Part shown: in pieces, positions 54,167 through 63,578 of the stretch | Layout: each line of letters begins with the position of its first letter | Position numbering within the stretch: the stretch's first letter is position 1 | Assembly: GCA_008933705.1 (NCBI GenBank) | Contig: WBUN01000009.1 | Location: forward strand, 1 to 64,000 | Length of the DNA: 64,000 nucleotides | Origin: Hyphomicrobiaceae bacterium | GTDB taxonomy: Bacteria > Pseudomonadota > Alphaproteobacteria > Rhizobiales > Hyphomicrobiaceae | Reading direction: 5' to 3' | The notes under the pieces: model-generated | Database searches by the model: none | Told to the model about the DNA's origin: nothing | What the model saw: the letters and a program-made list of their open reading frames with translations, nothing else | Position numbers and translations under genes: made by a program

Positions 54167-55023
54167 TGAGCGCTCCCTTGAGCACCTTTCGACATCGCTT
54201 CGCCCGCAATCGCGCCGGCATGGCCGGTTTGGTCGTCGTCGGACTCGTGACGATTGCCGCACTCGTCGCTCCGCTGTTCTATCCCGGAGATCCCCTGCGC
54301 AGCGTCGCCTCACCGGAGATCTGGCCGTTCATCGATGCGCGCTTTCCCCTCGGTACGGACGCGCTTGGTCGCGACATTGCGGCGATCATGTTTCATGGCG
54401 CACGCACCACGATCGTGATCGGCCTGACCGCCAGCTTGGTGGCCTCCGTGATCGGAACAACGATCGGATCGCTGGCCGGCTACTACGGCGGTCTCGTGGA
54501 CGACTTGCTCATGCGCGTGGCCGAGATGTTTCAGATCATCCCGCACCTGGTGTTCCTGATTGCGCTGGTGGCGGTGTTGGGGCCGCGTGTCGATGTGGTG
54601 GTGATCGGCATCGGCATGGTGTCGTGGAACAGCATGGCGCGCCTGGTACGGGCTGAATTCATGACGCTCAAGCACAGGGAGTTCGTGCTCGCGGCGCGCG
54701 CAGTCGGCATGAGTAACGTGCGCATCATTCTGCGGGAGATACTGCCCAACGCCCTGCCACCGACCGTCATCCTGGCATCACTCATCGTCGGCGGCGCCGT
54801 CCTGTTCGAAGCCGCCTTGTCGTTTCTCGGGCTGAGCGATCCGACGATTGCAAGCTGGGGGCGGTTGATCGGCGAGGGGCGATCACTGATCCGCACAAGC
54901 TGGTATATCGCCGCCATCCCTGGGGTCGGCATTCTGCTGACGGTGCTCAGTCTCAATCTCATTGGAGATGCGCTGACGGATGCGCTCAATCCGCGAATTT
55001 CCATCCCCACGGATGACAGGTGA
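54163..55023 (+). CDS. ABC transporter permease, DppC type
   Basis: 286 residues with about six helices. The N-terminal FRHRFARNRAGMAGLVVVGL and the GTDALGRDIAAIMFHGARTT segment are diagnostic of DppC, and the coupling loop is RAVGMSNVRIILREILPNAL. The start is an ATGA overlap with the DppB gene. It forms the inner-membrane channel with DppB. Confidence 0.95.
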   Translation: MMSAPLSTFRHRFARNRAGMAGLVVVGLVTIAALVAPLFYPGDPLRSVASPEIWPFIDARFPLGTDALGRDIAAIMFHGARTTIVIGLTASLVASVIGTTIGSLAGYYGGLVDDLLMRVAEMFQIIPHLVFLIALVAVLGPRVDVVVIGIGMVSWNSMARLVRAEFMTLKHREFVLAARAVGMSNVRIILREILPNALPPTVILASLIVGGAVLFEAALSFLGLSDPTIASWGRLIGEGRSLIRTSWYIAAIPGVGILLTVLSLNLIGDALTDALNPRISIPTDDR

Positions 55024-55143
55024 GCCATTGCGAGAAGTCAAAGGCATGATCGCGCGGACAACGCGGGACTCCGCTGTCGAGGCGTTGCCCGCGCATACTG
55101 GTTCCCCCGCCATCCGCAATTCGCCCAACGTAGGATCGATGAT

Positions 55144-55557
55144 ATGCAATTGAATGCAGACACGATACATGCCATGCTCAAGCGGTCGCCATTCATCAGC
55201 TTTCTCAACCTCGAGGTCGTGCACGTCGACATCGAGAAGCTGGAGATCGGCATGCGTTTGCCGATGCGACCGGAGCTGGAGCGCGGCGGTGGCAGCGGCC
55301 AATTCCATGGCGGCCCCATTGCGTCGTTCATCGACACGGTTGGCGACTATGCAGTGGTGCTGGCCGTCAAAGGGCCGGTGCCGACGATCAATCTGCGCGT
55401 CGACTACCTGCGGCCCTGCACGGGCCAACATATTGACGCGGTCGCACGCGCGCGCCGCGTGGGCAAGTCGATTGCCGTGGTCGACATAGATGTCGTGGAT
55501 TCCGAGGGGAGGCTGTGTGCGATCGGTCGCGGCTCGTACGGAGTGCCGGGCGGCTGA
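55144..55557 (+). CDS. PaaI-type hotdog thioesterase
   Basis: 137 residues. The hotdog core is clear: the motif QFHGGPIASFIDTVGDYAVV in the central helix, INLRVDYLRPC and a RVGKSIAVVDIDVVDSEG strand pair. It hydrolyses acyl- or aryl-CoA thioesters, probably a product or dead-end intermediate of the pathway. It follows the permeases by 120 bases and precedes the acyl-CoA dehydrogenase. It differs from the hotdog domain in the TetR fusion. Confidence 0.85.
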   Translation: MQLNADTIHAMLKRSPFISFLNLEVVHVDIEKLEIGMRLPMRPELERGGGSGQFHGGPIASFIDTVGDYAVVLAVKGPVPTINLRVDYLRPCTGQHIDAVARARRVGKSIAVVDIDVVDSEGRLCAIGRGSYGVPGG

Positions 55558-55674
55558 GACCGCGGCGGCAAGGGCCGTCACACTTGGGCGACGCCACAAC
55601 GGCTTGGCGCAGCACTGGCCTATGACGCGTGCGATGCCTCACCACGTCCCATCGTTCCAGAGATTTCCGACCGC

Positions 55675-57477
55675 ATGCCCAGCTACCGCGCTCCGCTCGA
55701 TGACTTCCGCTTCATCTTCAACGATCTTCTCCGGATAAGAGATTACGCATCCGTTCCGGGTTTTGCGGAGGCGACACCGGACGTGATCGAGACGGTCCTG
55801 CGGGAAGGCGCTAGATTCGTTGAGGACATCGTCCAGCCCTTGAACCAAATTGGAGACCGCGAAGGTTGCCGGTTCGACAACGGCCAAGTGTTCGCGCCGG
55901 CTGGATTTAAGGCGGCATTCGATGCCTATCGCGACTGCGGATGGAATGGTCTGACTGGCGACCCGGCGTATGGCGGCCAGGGTCTGCCGCGCGTGGTAGG
56001 GATCGCTCTTAGCGAGATGACGACATCCGCATGCATGGCCTTTGGAATGTATCCGGGTCTCACGCGAGGCGTCGGCGACGTCATTCGCACGCACGGCTCG
56101 GCCGAGCAGAAGCGCACCTACCTGGCAAGACTGGTCGCTTGCGAGTGGACCGGAGCTATGAGCCTCACCGAGCCACAGGCCGGCACCGACCTGGGTCTCA
56201 TCGCAACCAAGGCCAAGCCAGCCGGCGACGGCACCTATCGCATTACCGGCACGAAGATATTCATCTCATCGGGCGACCACGACCTTGCTCCCAACATCAT
56301 TCACCTCGTTCTCGCCAGGATCGGCGGCGCTGCCGACGGCGCGAAGGGCGTCAGTCTGTTCATTGTCCCGAAGTTTCTCGTTGGCGCCGACGGCACGCTC
56401 GGCATGCGCAACGGCGCCGCCGTCGGCTCGATCGAGCGCAAGATGGGGAATCACGGCAATCCCACCTGCGTCATGATCTACGAAGGAGCTGTCGGATATT
56501 TGATCGGCCGCCAGCACGAAGGCCTGCATGCGATCTTCACGATGCTGAATGCTACGCGACTTGGCTCGGGTGTGCAGGGCCTGGCTATTGCGGAGGCGGC
56601 GTACCAGAACGCAGCGCGCCATGCGCGCGAGCGGCTGCAGGGGCGATCACTGATGGGAACAGCGGCGCCCGACAAGCCCGCCGACCCGATCATCCATCAA
56701 CCCGACGTACGCCGCATGCTAATGACCATGCGCAGCTTCATTGAAGGTGCACGCGCGCTTGCGCTGTGGGTCGGCGTGCTGGTGGATTGCGCGCACAAGC
56801 ATCCCCGCGCGGAAGAGAAACGCGCTGCCGACGATCTCGTGTCGCTGCTTACGCCGGTCATCAAAGCCTATTTCACCGACTGGGGCTACCAGTGTGCGAC
56901 GCTTGCCCAGCAGATCTTCGGCGGGCACGGCTACATCAAGGAAAGCGGCATGGAGCAGTTCGTGCGCGATGCACGACTTCCCATGCTGTACGAGGGTGCC
57001 AACGGCGTGCAGGCGCTGGACTTGGTCGGCCGCAAGCTGCCGGCGGCCGATGGGCGCCTGCCCAAACGTTTCCTTGGACTTCTGGAGACCTTCATTGCCG
57101 CCAATCGGGGCTGCCCGGCGATAGCGGCTGACTTTGTTGCGCCACTTGCCGATGCCGCGGAACAGCTGCGCATTGCGACCACGGTCATCTGCGAACGAGC
57201 CCAGCGCAACAAGGACGACGCCGCTGCCGCATCCATGAGCTACCTGCAGCTTCTTGCGTTGGTGGCGATTGGCTTCATGTGGACTCGCATGGCGCTGGTC
57301 GCGGCGAGGCGCCTGGAAGACCTCCCAGATGATGACGAGCAGGGACCATTGTATCGCAACAAGCTGATGACCGGCCGTTTCTTCATGCGGCAAATGCTGC
57401 CGGATACGATGTCCCACTTTGCGAAGATACTGGCCGCCACCGACGTGACGATGGCGCTTCCAGCGGACGCCTTCTGA
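55675..57477 (+). CDS. Acyl-CoA dehydrogenase of the long (DmdC/FadE-like) type
   Basis: 600 residues, the longer subgroup with a C-terminal extension. The FAD and substrate motifs are MSLTEPQAGTDLG and KIFISSGDHD. The catalytic glutamate lies in RDARLPMLYEGANGVQALDL, and QIFGGHGYIKESGMEQ precedes it. The family includes 3-methylmercaptopropionyl-CoA dehydrogenase (DmdC), but that substrate is not proven here. It introduces the double bond needed by the enoyl-CoA hydratase encoded 11 kb upstream in the same locus. Start at 55675, a weak ribosome site. Confidence 0.9.
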   Translation: MPSYRAPLDDFRFIFNDLLRIRDYASVPGFAEATPDVIETVLREGARFVEDIVQPLNQIGDREGCRFDNGQVFAPAGFKAAFDAYRDCGWNGLTGDPAYGGQGLPRVVGIALSEMTTSACMAFGMYPGLTRGVGDVIRTHGSAEQKRTYLARLVACEWTGAMSLTEPQAGTDLGLIATKAKPAGDGTYRITGTKIFISSGDHDLAPNIIHLVLARIGGAADGAKGVSLFIVPKFLVGADGTLGMRNGAAVGSIERKMGNHGNPTCVMIYEGAVGYLIGRQHEGLHAIFTMLNATRLGSGVQGLAIAEAAYQNAARHARERLQGRSLMGTAAPDKPADPIIHQPDVRRMLMTMRSFIEGARALALWVGVLVDCAHKHPRAEEKRAADDLVSLLTPVIKAYFTDWGYQCATLAQQIFGGHGYIKESGMEQFVRDARLPMLYEGANGVQALDLVGRKLPAADGRLPKRFLGLLETFIAANRGCPAIAADFVAPLADAAEQLRIATTVICERAQRNKDDAAAASMSYLQLLALVAIGFMWTRMALVAARRLEDLPDDDEQGPLYRNKLMTGRFFMRQMLPDTMSHFAKILAATDVTMALPADAF

Positions 57478-57525
57478 CGACAACATGATTGCGCGCCCAA
57501 GCCCTCGTTCGAAGCGCCCGAGAAC

Positions 57526-58059
57526 TCAGTTCGTCTGCTTGAGGTGATGACGGCTTGTCAGCTGTCGATACTCGTGACTGCCGCTGCTAAGCTTATGCAG
57601 GCAGCGGATGAATACCGCCTTCTCTTCCGCGGTCAGCCGCGCGCGGTCGTCTTTCATGTCAAGAACGGGCGCGCGAGCACTGCCATGCTCGTCTTTACCT
57701 TGCTGGAGCGCATTCACGTTCCTCACATTGCCGAGGTTCATGACCGCGAGGACGTTCTTGCCGCTGGCAATGCCCTGTCGGATTTCCGGCCAGCCAAGGC
57801 CGTACGACATGCCGAACAGGAAGTGCCGCCACTCAAGAAGCTCGCCTGCAAGCTCCCGCTGCCGGAAGTCAACCTCGCTAGTAAAGATGTAGTCCGGGTT
57901 CGCGGCGTCGTCCGGGCGCTGCGCGCGTGTCGTATACCGGCGGATGTAGTGGAAATCGGGCCTAGGATCGGCGAGCAGGCGGTTCTTGATCGTGCTCTTG
58001 CCCGACACACTCGCGCCGTCGAGGAGCACGATCAGCTTGTTGTACTGCCTGCTGTCCAT
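57526..58059 (-). CDS. Guanylate-kinase-like P-loop protein with an atypical C-terminus
   Basis: 177 residues. The first ~110 residues match guanylate kinase or PhnN-like kinases: P-loop LLDGASVSGKST, the RRYTTRAQRPDD lid, YIFTSEVDFRQRELAGELLE and YGLGWPEIRQGIASGKNVLA. The remainder (NVNALQQGKDEHGSARAPVL onward) does not match and lacks the family's RL..R nucleotide-binding end, so a frameshift or truncation is likely. It is divergent from the Fic gene. Whether it is active is unclear. Confidence 0.6.
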   Translation of the reverse strand: MDSRQYNKLIVLLDGASVSGKSTIKNRLLADPRPDFHYIRRYTTRAQRPDDAANPDYIFTSEVDFRQRELAGELLEWRHFLFGMSYGLGWPEIRQGIASGKNVLAVMNLGNVRNVNALQQGKDEHGSARAPVLDMKDDRARLTAEEKAVFIRCLHKLSSGSHEYRQLTSRHHLKQTN

Positions 58060-58091
58060 TGCGCTGTCTCACGGCCCGGGCCTACGGCCGA

Positions 58092-58280
58092 ACGGTTTTT
58101 CATAACATCACGCTACAGAAACTATTTTTCACGAGAGCGCTTATTGTATGGATGGTTTTCACGATATATAATGGTTTTTCACGGTGCATATTGTATCGTA
58201 AGCGAAATTCATACGGAGACACGGTTTTTCATGGCGCGGGCCCGGCAGAGGCGTTTTTCAGAGGCGGTCACGATTTTTCG
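58092..58280. repeat. Seven TTTTTCAYG iterons over the Fic promoter and start
   Basis: T-tract copies of a (A)YGGTTTTTCAYG motif begin at 58096, 58125, 58156, 58175, 58225, 58254 and 58274. Steps are 29, 31, 19, 50, 29 and 20 bases, close to whole helical turns. The fifth copy contains the Fic ATG (58231); the last two lie inside the gene. The gap 58060-58230 is clearly AT-richer than the window. Confidence 0.6.
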
Positions 58281-59805
58281 TGAGCGGCGGCTACCCGAGC
58301 AGGCCAAGCCGGCCGGGTATGCCGCCCTCATCGACGCCTACGGCCTGTCCGTACCGCTGCCGCTAACGCTATCGGCCATCGGCAGCCGTCACCGGATCAT
58401 CAGCCGCGACGGCTGGCGCATCCTCACACCCCGCCACGAGCCGCATGCCAGCCTTGAAGGCCATCTCACCTTCGCCCTCAAGCACGAGGGCGTCGATCTC
58501 GCCGTCCTCAAGCGGCTGTTCCTGGCCGCTGCCCCCGCGGAGATGGAGCGCATGGTGCGCGCGACGCCGACCGGCGTCTATGCGCGCCGCGTCTGGTTTC
58601 TCTATGAATGGCTGACCGGCCGGATGCTGGACCTGCCGGCGCTCGGCAAGGGCAGCTACACGCCGGCCATCGATCCCGACCTGCAATGGGCGATTGAAGG
58701 CACCAACTCGCCGCGCCACCGCGTCAGGAACAACCTGCCGGGCACGCCCGAGTTCTGCCCGCTCGTCTTCCGCACCGGGAAGCTCGAGGCGTTCGTTGCC
58801 GCCAACCTGGCAGAGCGCGCCCGCGCCGTCATCGCCGGCGTGCCGCGCGATCTGCTCGCGCGCACCGCGGCATTCCTTCTGCTGAAGGACTCCAAGTCCA
58901 GCTACGTCCTCGAAGGAGAGAACCCGCCGCAGGACCGCATCCAGAGATGGGGCCGCGCCATCGGCGAAGCGGGCCGCCAGCCGCTCGATCTCGATGAACT
59001 TCTGCGATTGCAGCGCATCGTCATCGGCGATGCACGCTTCGTGCGGCTTGGCCTGCGCGACGAAGGCGGCTTTGTCGGCGAGCATGACCGCGATACCGGC
59101 GCGCCGCTGCCCGACCATATCAGCGCGCGGCCGGAAGATCTTCCGTCGCTTGCGAACGGGATGATCCAATTCGACCGCGCGATTGCGCAGGGCCTCGACC
59201 CCGTGATCGCGGCCGCCGCTTTGGCTTTCGGCTTCGTCTACGTCCATCCCTTTACGGACGGCAACGGGCGCATCCACCGCTACCTGATCCATCACGTGCT
59301 CGCGCGGCGCGGCTTCAACCCGCCCGGCGTCGTGTTTCCGGTGTCTGCGGCGATCCTTGCCCGGATCGAGGAATACCGGCGCGTGCTCGAAAGCTACTCT
59401 GGCCGCCTTACACCCGTCGTGCCGTGGGAGCCGACGGCACAGGGTAATGTGAGAGTCACCGGCGACACCGCGGACTTCTACCGCTTCTTCGATGCGACGC
59501 CGCATGCGGAGTTCCTCTATGCCTGCGTCCAGCAGACCATCGAGGAAGACCTACCCAATGAAGCGGGCTTCCTGCGGCGCTACGATGCGTTCCGCGCCGC
59601 GGTCGGTGGGCTCATCGACATGCCGGACCAGACGATCGATCTGCTGTTCCGCATGCTGCGCCAGAACAACGGACGACTGTCGCGGCGCGCGCGCGAACGC
59701 GAGTTCGCGCAGCTCACCGACGCCGAGGCGCAGCAGATCGAGGAGCTTTTCGAGAGCTCATTCGGCCAAGTTCAAGCACCCGCTCGACCGGGCCGGGACA
59801 CCTGA
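58231..59805 (+). CDS. Fic-domain AMP-transferase-like protein, autoinhibited class
   Basis: 524 residues. The full Fic motif HPFTDGNGRIHR lies at about 338-349, with a flap region before it and IHHVLARRGFNPPG after. An (S/T)xxxE(G/N) inhibitory motif (SYVLEG) at 224-229 puts it in class II, where a helix from the same protein blocks the ATP site. Fic proteins transfer AMP or other groups to target proteins. ATG 58231 is preferred: an open frame reaches 57544 but overlaps the antisense kinase-like gene and the iteron region. No separate antitoxin gene is seen. Target unknown. Confidence 0.85.
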   Translation: MARARQRRFSEAVTIFRERRLPEQAKPAGYAALIDAYGLSVPLPLTLSAIGSRHRIISRDGWRILTPRHEPHASLEGHLTFALKHEGVDLAVLKRLFLAAAPAEMERMVRATPTGVYARRVWFLYEWLTGRMLDLPALGKGSYTPAIDPDLQWAIEGTNSPRHRVRNNLPGTPEFCPLVFRTGKLEAFVAANLAERARAVIAGVPRDLLARTAAFLLLKDSKSSYVLEGENPPQDRIQRWGRAIGEAGRQPLDLDELLRLQRIVIGDARFVRLGLRDEGGFVGEHDRDTGAPLPDHISARPEDLPSLANGMIQFDRAIAQGLDPVIAAAALAFGFVYVHPFTDGNGRIHRYLIHHVLARRGFNPPGVVFPVSAAILARIEEYRRVLESYSGRLTPVVPWEPTAQGNVRVTGDTADFYRFFDATPHAEFLYACVQQTIEEDLPNEAGFLRRYDAFRAAVGGLIDMPDQTIDLLFRMLRQNNGRLSRRAREREFAQLTDAEAQQIEELFESSFGQVQAPARPGRDT

Positions 59806-59818
59806 ACAGGGGATTGCC

Positions 59819-60600
59819 ATGGCGCAGACATCGACCGGCCTACCGGCTCAAGACGATTTCATCGCCTTCTCGCTGAACTTTCTGCGATCCGCCTCGACGG
59901 GTCACTATGGAGACCGCGGTTGTGACTTCTATGTTTAGAGCGTCGCCCATGCCTGGTGCAGGTACCACGACGAGGCACGGCCCGGTGAGCCGACGGGCGA
60001 GCGCGAAAACCAGATTGTCGCCGTGGCAATGGAGACCGCTTGGGAGCTGGTAAGGCGCGGCTTTTTGAGGTCTGGGGGCAGATCCGTATCCGGATGGAAA
60101 CGCGGCCGATCCTGCTCGCTTCTGCCTGACGGAGAGAGGCCGAGACTGGCTTGCAAGGGCTGACGAGCCCCATTTTATTGTGATGCAGCCGCGAGCGCTC
60201 TCGCAAGCGCTGGCCGGTTTCCAAAAAGCATTCCGGCAATGGATTCGAACAACGCTCGCAGGAAGCACTGCGATGCCGGGAGGCCGATGCATGGCTTGCA
60301 ACTTGCGCCATGTGCGGAACGGCAGCCGAGAGCGTCCTGCTTGCCCTTGCCGTCGCGAAAACCGGCGACGAGGAAGCGGTCGTCAAGGAGTACAGAACCG
60401 CGACCGGCAGGAAGAAGACGATAGACGCTCTGGTAGGAAAGCAGCCGGACAACCTGCAGAGGCCATTCCGTTCGCTCATGGGCATCCTGAGCTACTGGCG
60501 CGACGACGCCGCGCACGGCGTGGCGTCGCCGATTTCAGCGCCGGAAGCGGAAGAGGCCCTCCGCCAATTGCTCATGCTCGCGCAGTTCGCGGCGAAACAC
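59819..60600 (+). pseudogene. Decayed gene of unknown function, with internal stop and frameshifts
   Basis: The start MAQTSTGLPAQDDFIAFSLN continues to a TAG at 59936, then in the same frame SVAHAWCRYHDEARPG and VAVAMETAWELVRRG. Near 60127 the frame shifts to LTERGRDWLARADEPHFIVM; near 60230 it shifts again to GNGFEQRSQEALRCREADAW, then CGTAAESVLLALAVAKTGDE and RPFRSLMGILSYWRDDAAHG. All parts read as one ~260-residue protein. The 3' end runs into the IS110 remnant. The family is not recognised. Confidence 0.6.
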
Positions 60601-61272
60601 CACCACCGGTGCCAGCGACCAGTCCGCCACTGCTGTACGGATCGCCTGCTCGAGCCGCGCAATGCGCTCGCCGGCCTGCCGCTCCGCCAGCAGCAACTCC
60701 TCGATGGCCAGGCGCTGCTCGGCATGCACGAACTTCTGATTGGCAAGCCAGGCTCTGTGCCTCGCGCCCCACGTCTTGATCCCCGGATAGTGGCGCCCCA
60801 GCCGCAACAGCATGGATGAGACCTGCTGGCGCTTGCGCGTTAGGTCCTGCCGGCTTGCATCGCGTGCCCGCGTCAGCTCCCGCATCGCCTCGTGCCGCTC
60901 GTCGGGAACCACACGCTCGTCAGCTCGCCCGCCCGCAGCAGCTTGGCCAAACCCTCGGCATCGCGCCGATTGGTCTTCACCCGATCGCCGGCCTTCTTCG
61001 GAATGAGCGACGGCGCCACGACGGTGCAGGTGTGACCGAGGCTCTCGATCAGCCGGTGCAGACCGTAGCCGGTCGGTCCCGCCTCGTGGCAGAACGTCAG
61101 CTTGCTGTACTTGGCTGCAAGCCTGGCCACCAGCTTGCGTGTCGCCGCCTCGCTCGTGTCCACCTCGCCCAGATACCATACCTCGCCCCTGCGGCCAGCT
61201 TCGGCAATCGCCACAGCATTGCGCAACTTCGCGGTATCGATCCCAATGAAAGCTTCGCTATGATGCCCCACG
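60595..61272 (-). pseudogene. IS110-family transposase remnant, N-terminal half, frameshifted
   Basis: The start (EAFIGIDTAKLRNAVAIAEA) has the first Asp of the IS110 DEDD site; it continues KLTFCHEAGPTGYGLHRLIE and VKTNRRDAEGLAKLLRAGEL, then the frame breaks near 60905. RQQVSSMLLRLGRHYPGIKT and LLLAERQAGERIARLEQAIR follow in a second frame. The C-terminal transposase_20 domain is absent. The remnant ends inside the decayed gene at about 60595, which it probably disrupted. GTG 61272 is a likely original start. Confidence 0.8.
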
Positions 61273-61411
61273 ACTCGCCCTTGTTCCGGAACCCGGTGCG
61301 GAGCTGGATAGGTCACACCGGCAGGTCACGCACGTCGATGAGCGACGGCACAACGCGCTGCCGCCTTCCGCTCCGGCGGCTGATCCGCCGCCCTCAGCGC
61401 GACAGAGCTGC

Positions 61412-61510
61412 CGCTATTCAGGCCGCATCGATCGTCTTGCCGATGGCGTTGTCTGCCACCAAGCGCGTCTCGAAATACTGCACCGATGGCTCGCTGCCGT
61501 AGGCACATAC
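61412..61510 (-). pseudogene. C-terminal tail of an unidentified gene
   Basis: Minus reading gives AYGSEPSVQYFETRLVADNA, IGKTIDAA and a stop. It looks like a genuine protein end, but there is no start codon between it and the dehydrogenase stop at 61515. The stretch 61273-61411 shows nothing recognisable. Confidence 0.35.
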
Positions 61511-61514
61511 AGGC

Positions 61515-62534
61515 CTATCCCATCGTCAGCACTAGTCGAAACTTGACGTCGCCCGATTTCAGCTTCTGCAAAGCCTCGGCCGCCTGTTCGAGGGGAAATG
61601 TTTCGATCTTCGGCCGAACGCCCGTGAGCACGCTGAAATCCAACGTCCGCTCGTTTTCGTAGGGGGTGCCCGTGATCGATCCGATCACGCCGCGTTCTCC
61701 GACAACAAGCTGGCTAGCCGGGACGGATAGCGGATCTTTGGAACTTGCGAGCACGATCAACCGCCCCTCCGGCGCAAGGCTACCGATCAGCGGCGAGACC
61801 GCGTCGGCGTGTCCGATTGTGGTGATGATGGCTTTGGCACCGCCCATGCCGTTGAGCTTGTCGGGCGCATTCTCGATGCTTGTGTCGATGTAGGTATGAG
61901 CTCCGAGCGCAAGCGCATCCTCGGCGATGTCCTGGCCGCGCCCGATAGCGGCGACCTTGAAGCCCATCTTGCGCGCGTACTGTAAAGCCATGTGCCCCAA
62001 GCCACCGATCCCGAAAATGGCGACGAGATCGCCGGCTTCGGCGCCGCACTTCTTCAGGGCGTTGAAGGTTGCGATGCCGGCGCAGAGTATCGGCGCTGCC
62101 TCATCTGAGCCGAGCTCTTCTGGAACCGACACGAGGCCAGTGCTCCGTGCGAGCATCATCTCGGCGTAGCCGCCATCGCAGGTCGACCCGACGAAGTGCT
62201 GATTTCGGCAGAGGTTGAACTTGCCCTGACGGCACTGGGCGCACTCGTTGCAATGCCCGCCAAGCCGGCCGACGCCGACCCGCTGACCTGGACGCCAGAT
62301 AGACGGCGTGCGCTCGCCAAGGGCAATGATGCGGCCCACGACCTCGTGACCTGGAACGCGGGGCTTATGGCCATTGGGATCGACACGGGCAATGTCGCCG
62401 GCATCGGCACCACAGACCCCGCATGCCTCGACGGCGATCAGGACCTCGTTCGCGCCAGGCACGGGAACCGGGCGCTCGACCAGATCCAGCTGTCCGGGCG
62501 CCGTGACCAGCATCGCACGATAAGTCTTGCCCAT
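61515..62534 (-). CDS. Zinc-dependent alcohol dehydrogenase
   Basis: 339 residues, the MDR superfamily. The catalytic zinc ligands are in ACGVCGADAGD and VPGHEVVGR, the structural zinc in CNECAQCRQGKFNLC (C-x2-C-x2-C-x7-C), and the NAD motif is IFGIGGLGHMALQYARKMG. It oxidises an alcohol or reduces an aldehyde. Start at 62534 with ATG after GGGAGCGAAA. It is separated from the CcdA gene by 130 bases on the same strand. Substrate unknown. Confidence 0.9.
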   Translation of the reverse strand: MGKTYRAMLVTAPGQLDLVERPVPVPGANEVLIAVEACGVCGADAGDIARVDPNGHKPRVPGHEVVGRIIALGERTPSIWRPGQRVGVGRLGGHCNECAQCRQGKFNLCRNQHFVGSTCDGGYAEMMLARSTGLVSVPEELGSDEAAPILCAGIATFNALKKCGAEAGDLVAIFGIGGLGHMALQYARKMGFKVAAIGRGQDIAEDALALGAHTYIDTSIENAPDKLNGMGGAKAIITTIGHADAVSPLIGSLAPEGRLIVLASSKDPLSVPASQLVVGERGVIGSITGTPYENERTLDFSVLTGVRPKIETFPLEQAAEALQKLKSGDVKFRLVLTMG

Positions 62535-62664
62535 TCTGTTTTCGCTCCCTGGTGTTTGGCTGAGCGGCTATCCGTCGCTCTTTGAAGAGGGCGAACGCCA
62601 CGTGCCTATGCTTCCAGCACGCCCGCAATGTCGCCGTTCCTTGACCTCCCGCGCCCTGTGGCTC

Positions 62665-63387
62665 TCAGAACGACGTCGTGAGCCGCGTCAACCAATCGGG
62701 AGACAGGGAGATCAGAGCTGCTTCCAGTCGCTTGTCCAGGCCGGCAAGAATCGCCAGGCCGACGACCGCCAATATGGCCCCGAGCCCCAGCCGCATGCCG
62801 CGGCCTAGCCCCATCGCACGGGCGCGCCAGCGCTGCATCGCCTCGCGAGAGAGCATGCCGAGCACGAGCAAAGGCAGCGCAGCGCCGATGCCAAACACGA
62901 ACATGACGAGCGCTACTTCGCTCAATTGCTTGCCCTGTGCGGCGAGCAGTGATGCTGCCCCCAACGTCGGGCCGACGCACGGGGTCCAGACCGCGCCCAG
63001 CAACAATCCAAGTGCCAGCTGGCCCACAATGCCGCCGGCCGCAAAGCCGCCGAAGCGCGCGTGCATCCAAGTGCTGATGGGATTGGCCGCCACAGCCACA
63101 CGCTCGTGCAGGGCCGGGATCATAAGCACGGCAGCGATCGCGATCATGAGCACAGCCGCCACGTAGCGGAACAGGTCCGTATCGATGCCAGCGGAGAAGC
63201 CCAATGTCGCAACGAACAGTCCGATCGTAGTAAACGATAGCGCAAGGCCGGAGGCGAGCGCGGCTGGCGCCAGCCGGTGTTCGGCCGCTGCAGAGCCCAA
63301 CACTACAGGCAACAGCGGAAGCACGCATGGTGAGAGTGTGGACAGGATGCCGGCCAGAAGGGCAACGGCAAGCATCGCGATCGTCAC
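62665..63387 (-). CDS. CcdA/DsbD-type membrane thiol-disulfide transporter
   Basis: 240 residues with about six membrane segments. The two redox cysteines are in STLSPCVLPLLPVVLGS and GAVWTPCVGPTLGA, as in CcdA. It carries electrons from cytoplasmic thioredoxin to periplasmic partners, often for cytochrome c maturation or oxidative repair. The upstream thioredoxin-like gene at the window edge is a likely partner. The 191-base gap between them (63388-63578) shows no secure gene. Confidence 0.9.
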   Translation of the reverse strand: MTIAMLAVALLAGILSTLSPCVLPLLPVVLGSAAAEHRLAPAALASGLALSFTTIGLFVATLGFSAGIDTDLFRYVAAVLMIAIAAVLMIPALHERVAVAANPISTWMHARFGGFAAGGIVGQLALGLLLGAVWTPCVGPTLGAASLLAAQGKQLSEVALVMFVFGIGAALPLLVLGMLSREAMQRWRARAMGLGRGMRLGLGAILAVVGLAILAGLDKRLEAALISLSPDWLTRLTTSF

Positions 63388-63578
63388 TTGCGTTTCTCCT
63401 CAACGGCAGGGAGCGGCGTGGTGGCGTGGGCACTGCGTGTCGCCGAACTGATCTGGCCAGAGAACGGCGCGGAACCTGCTAAGAGCGACATTTGGGTCGC
63501 CGCATCGGTTCGACCACGCTGCGGGACCACGAAGTCGTCGCGCCCAGCTTGTGATTTTCAGACGTCATTCGCGGAAAG

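Noticed and set aside
57544-58230. N-terminal extension of the Fic protein
   Set aside because: It is antisense to the kinase-like gene and crosses the iterons; family sequence begins only near 58231.
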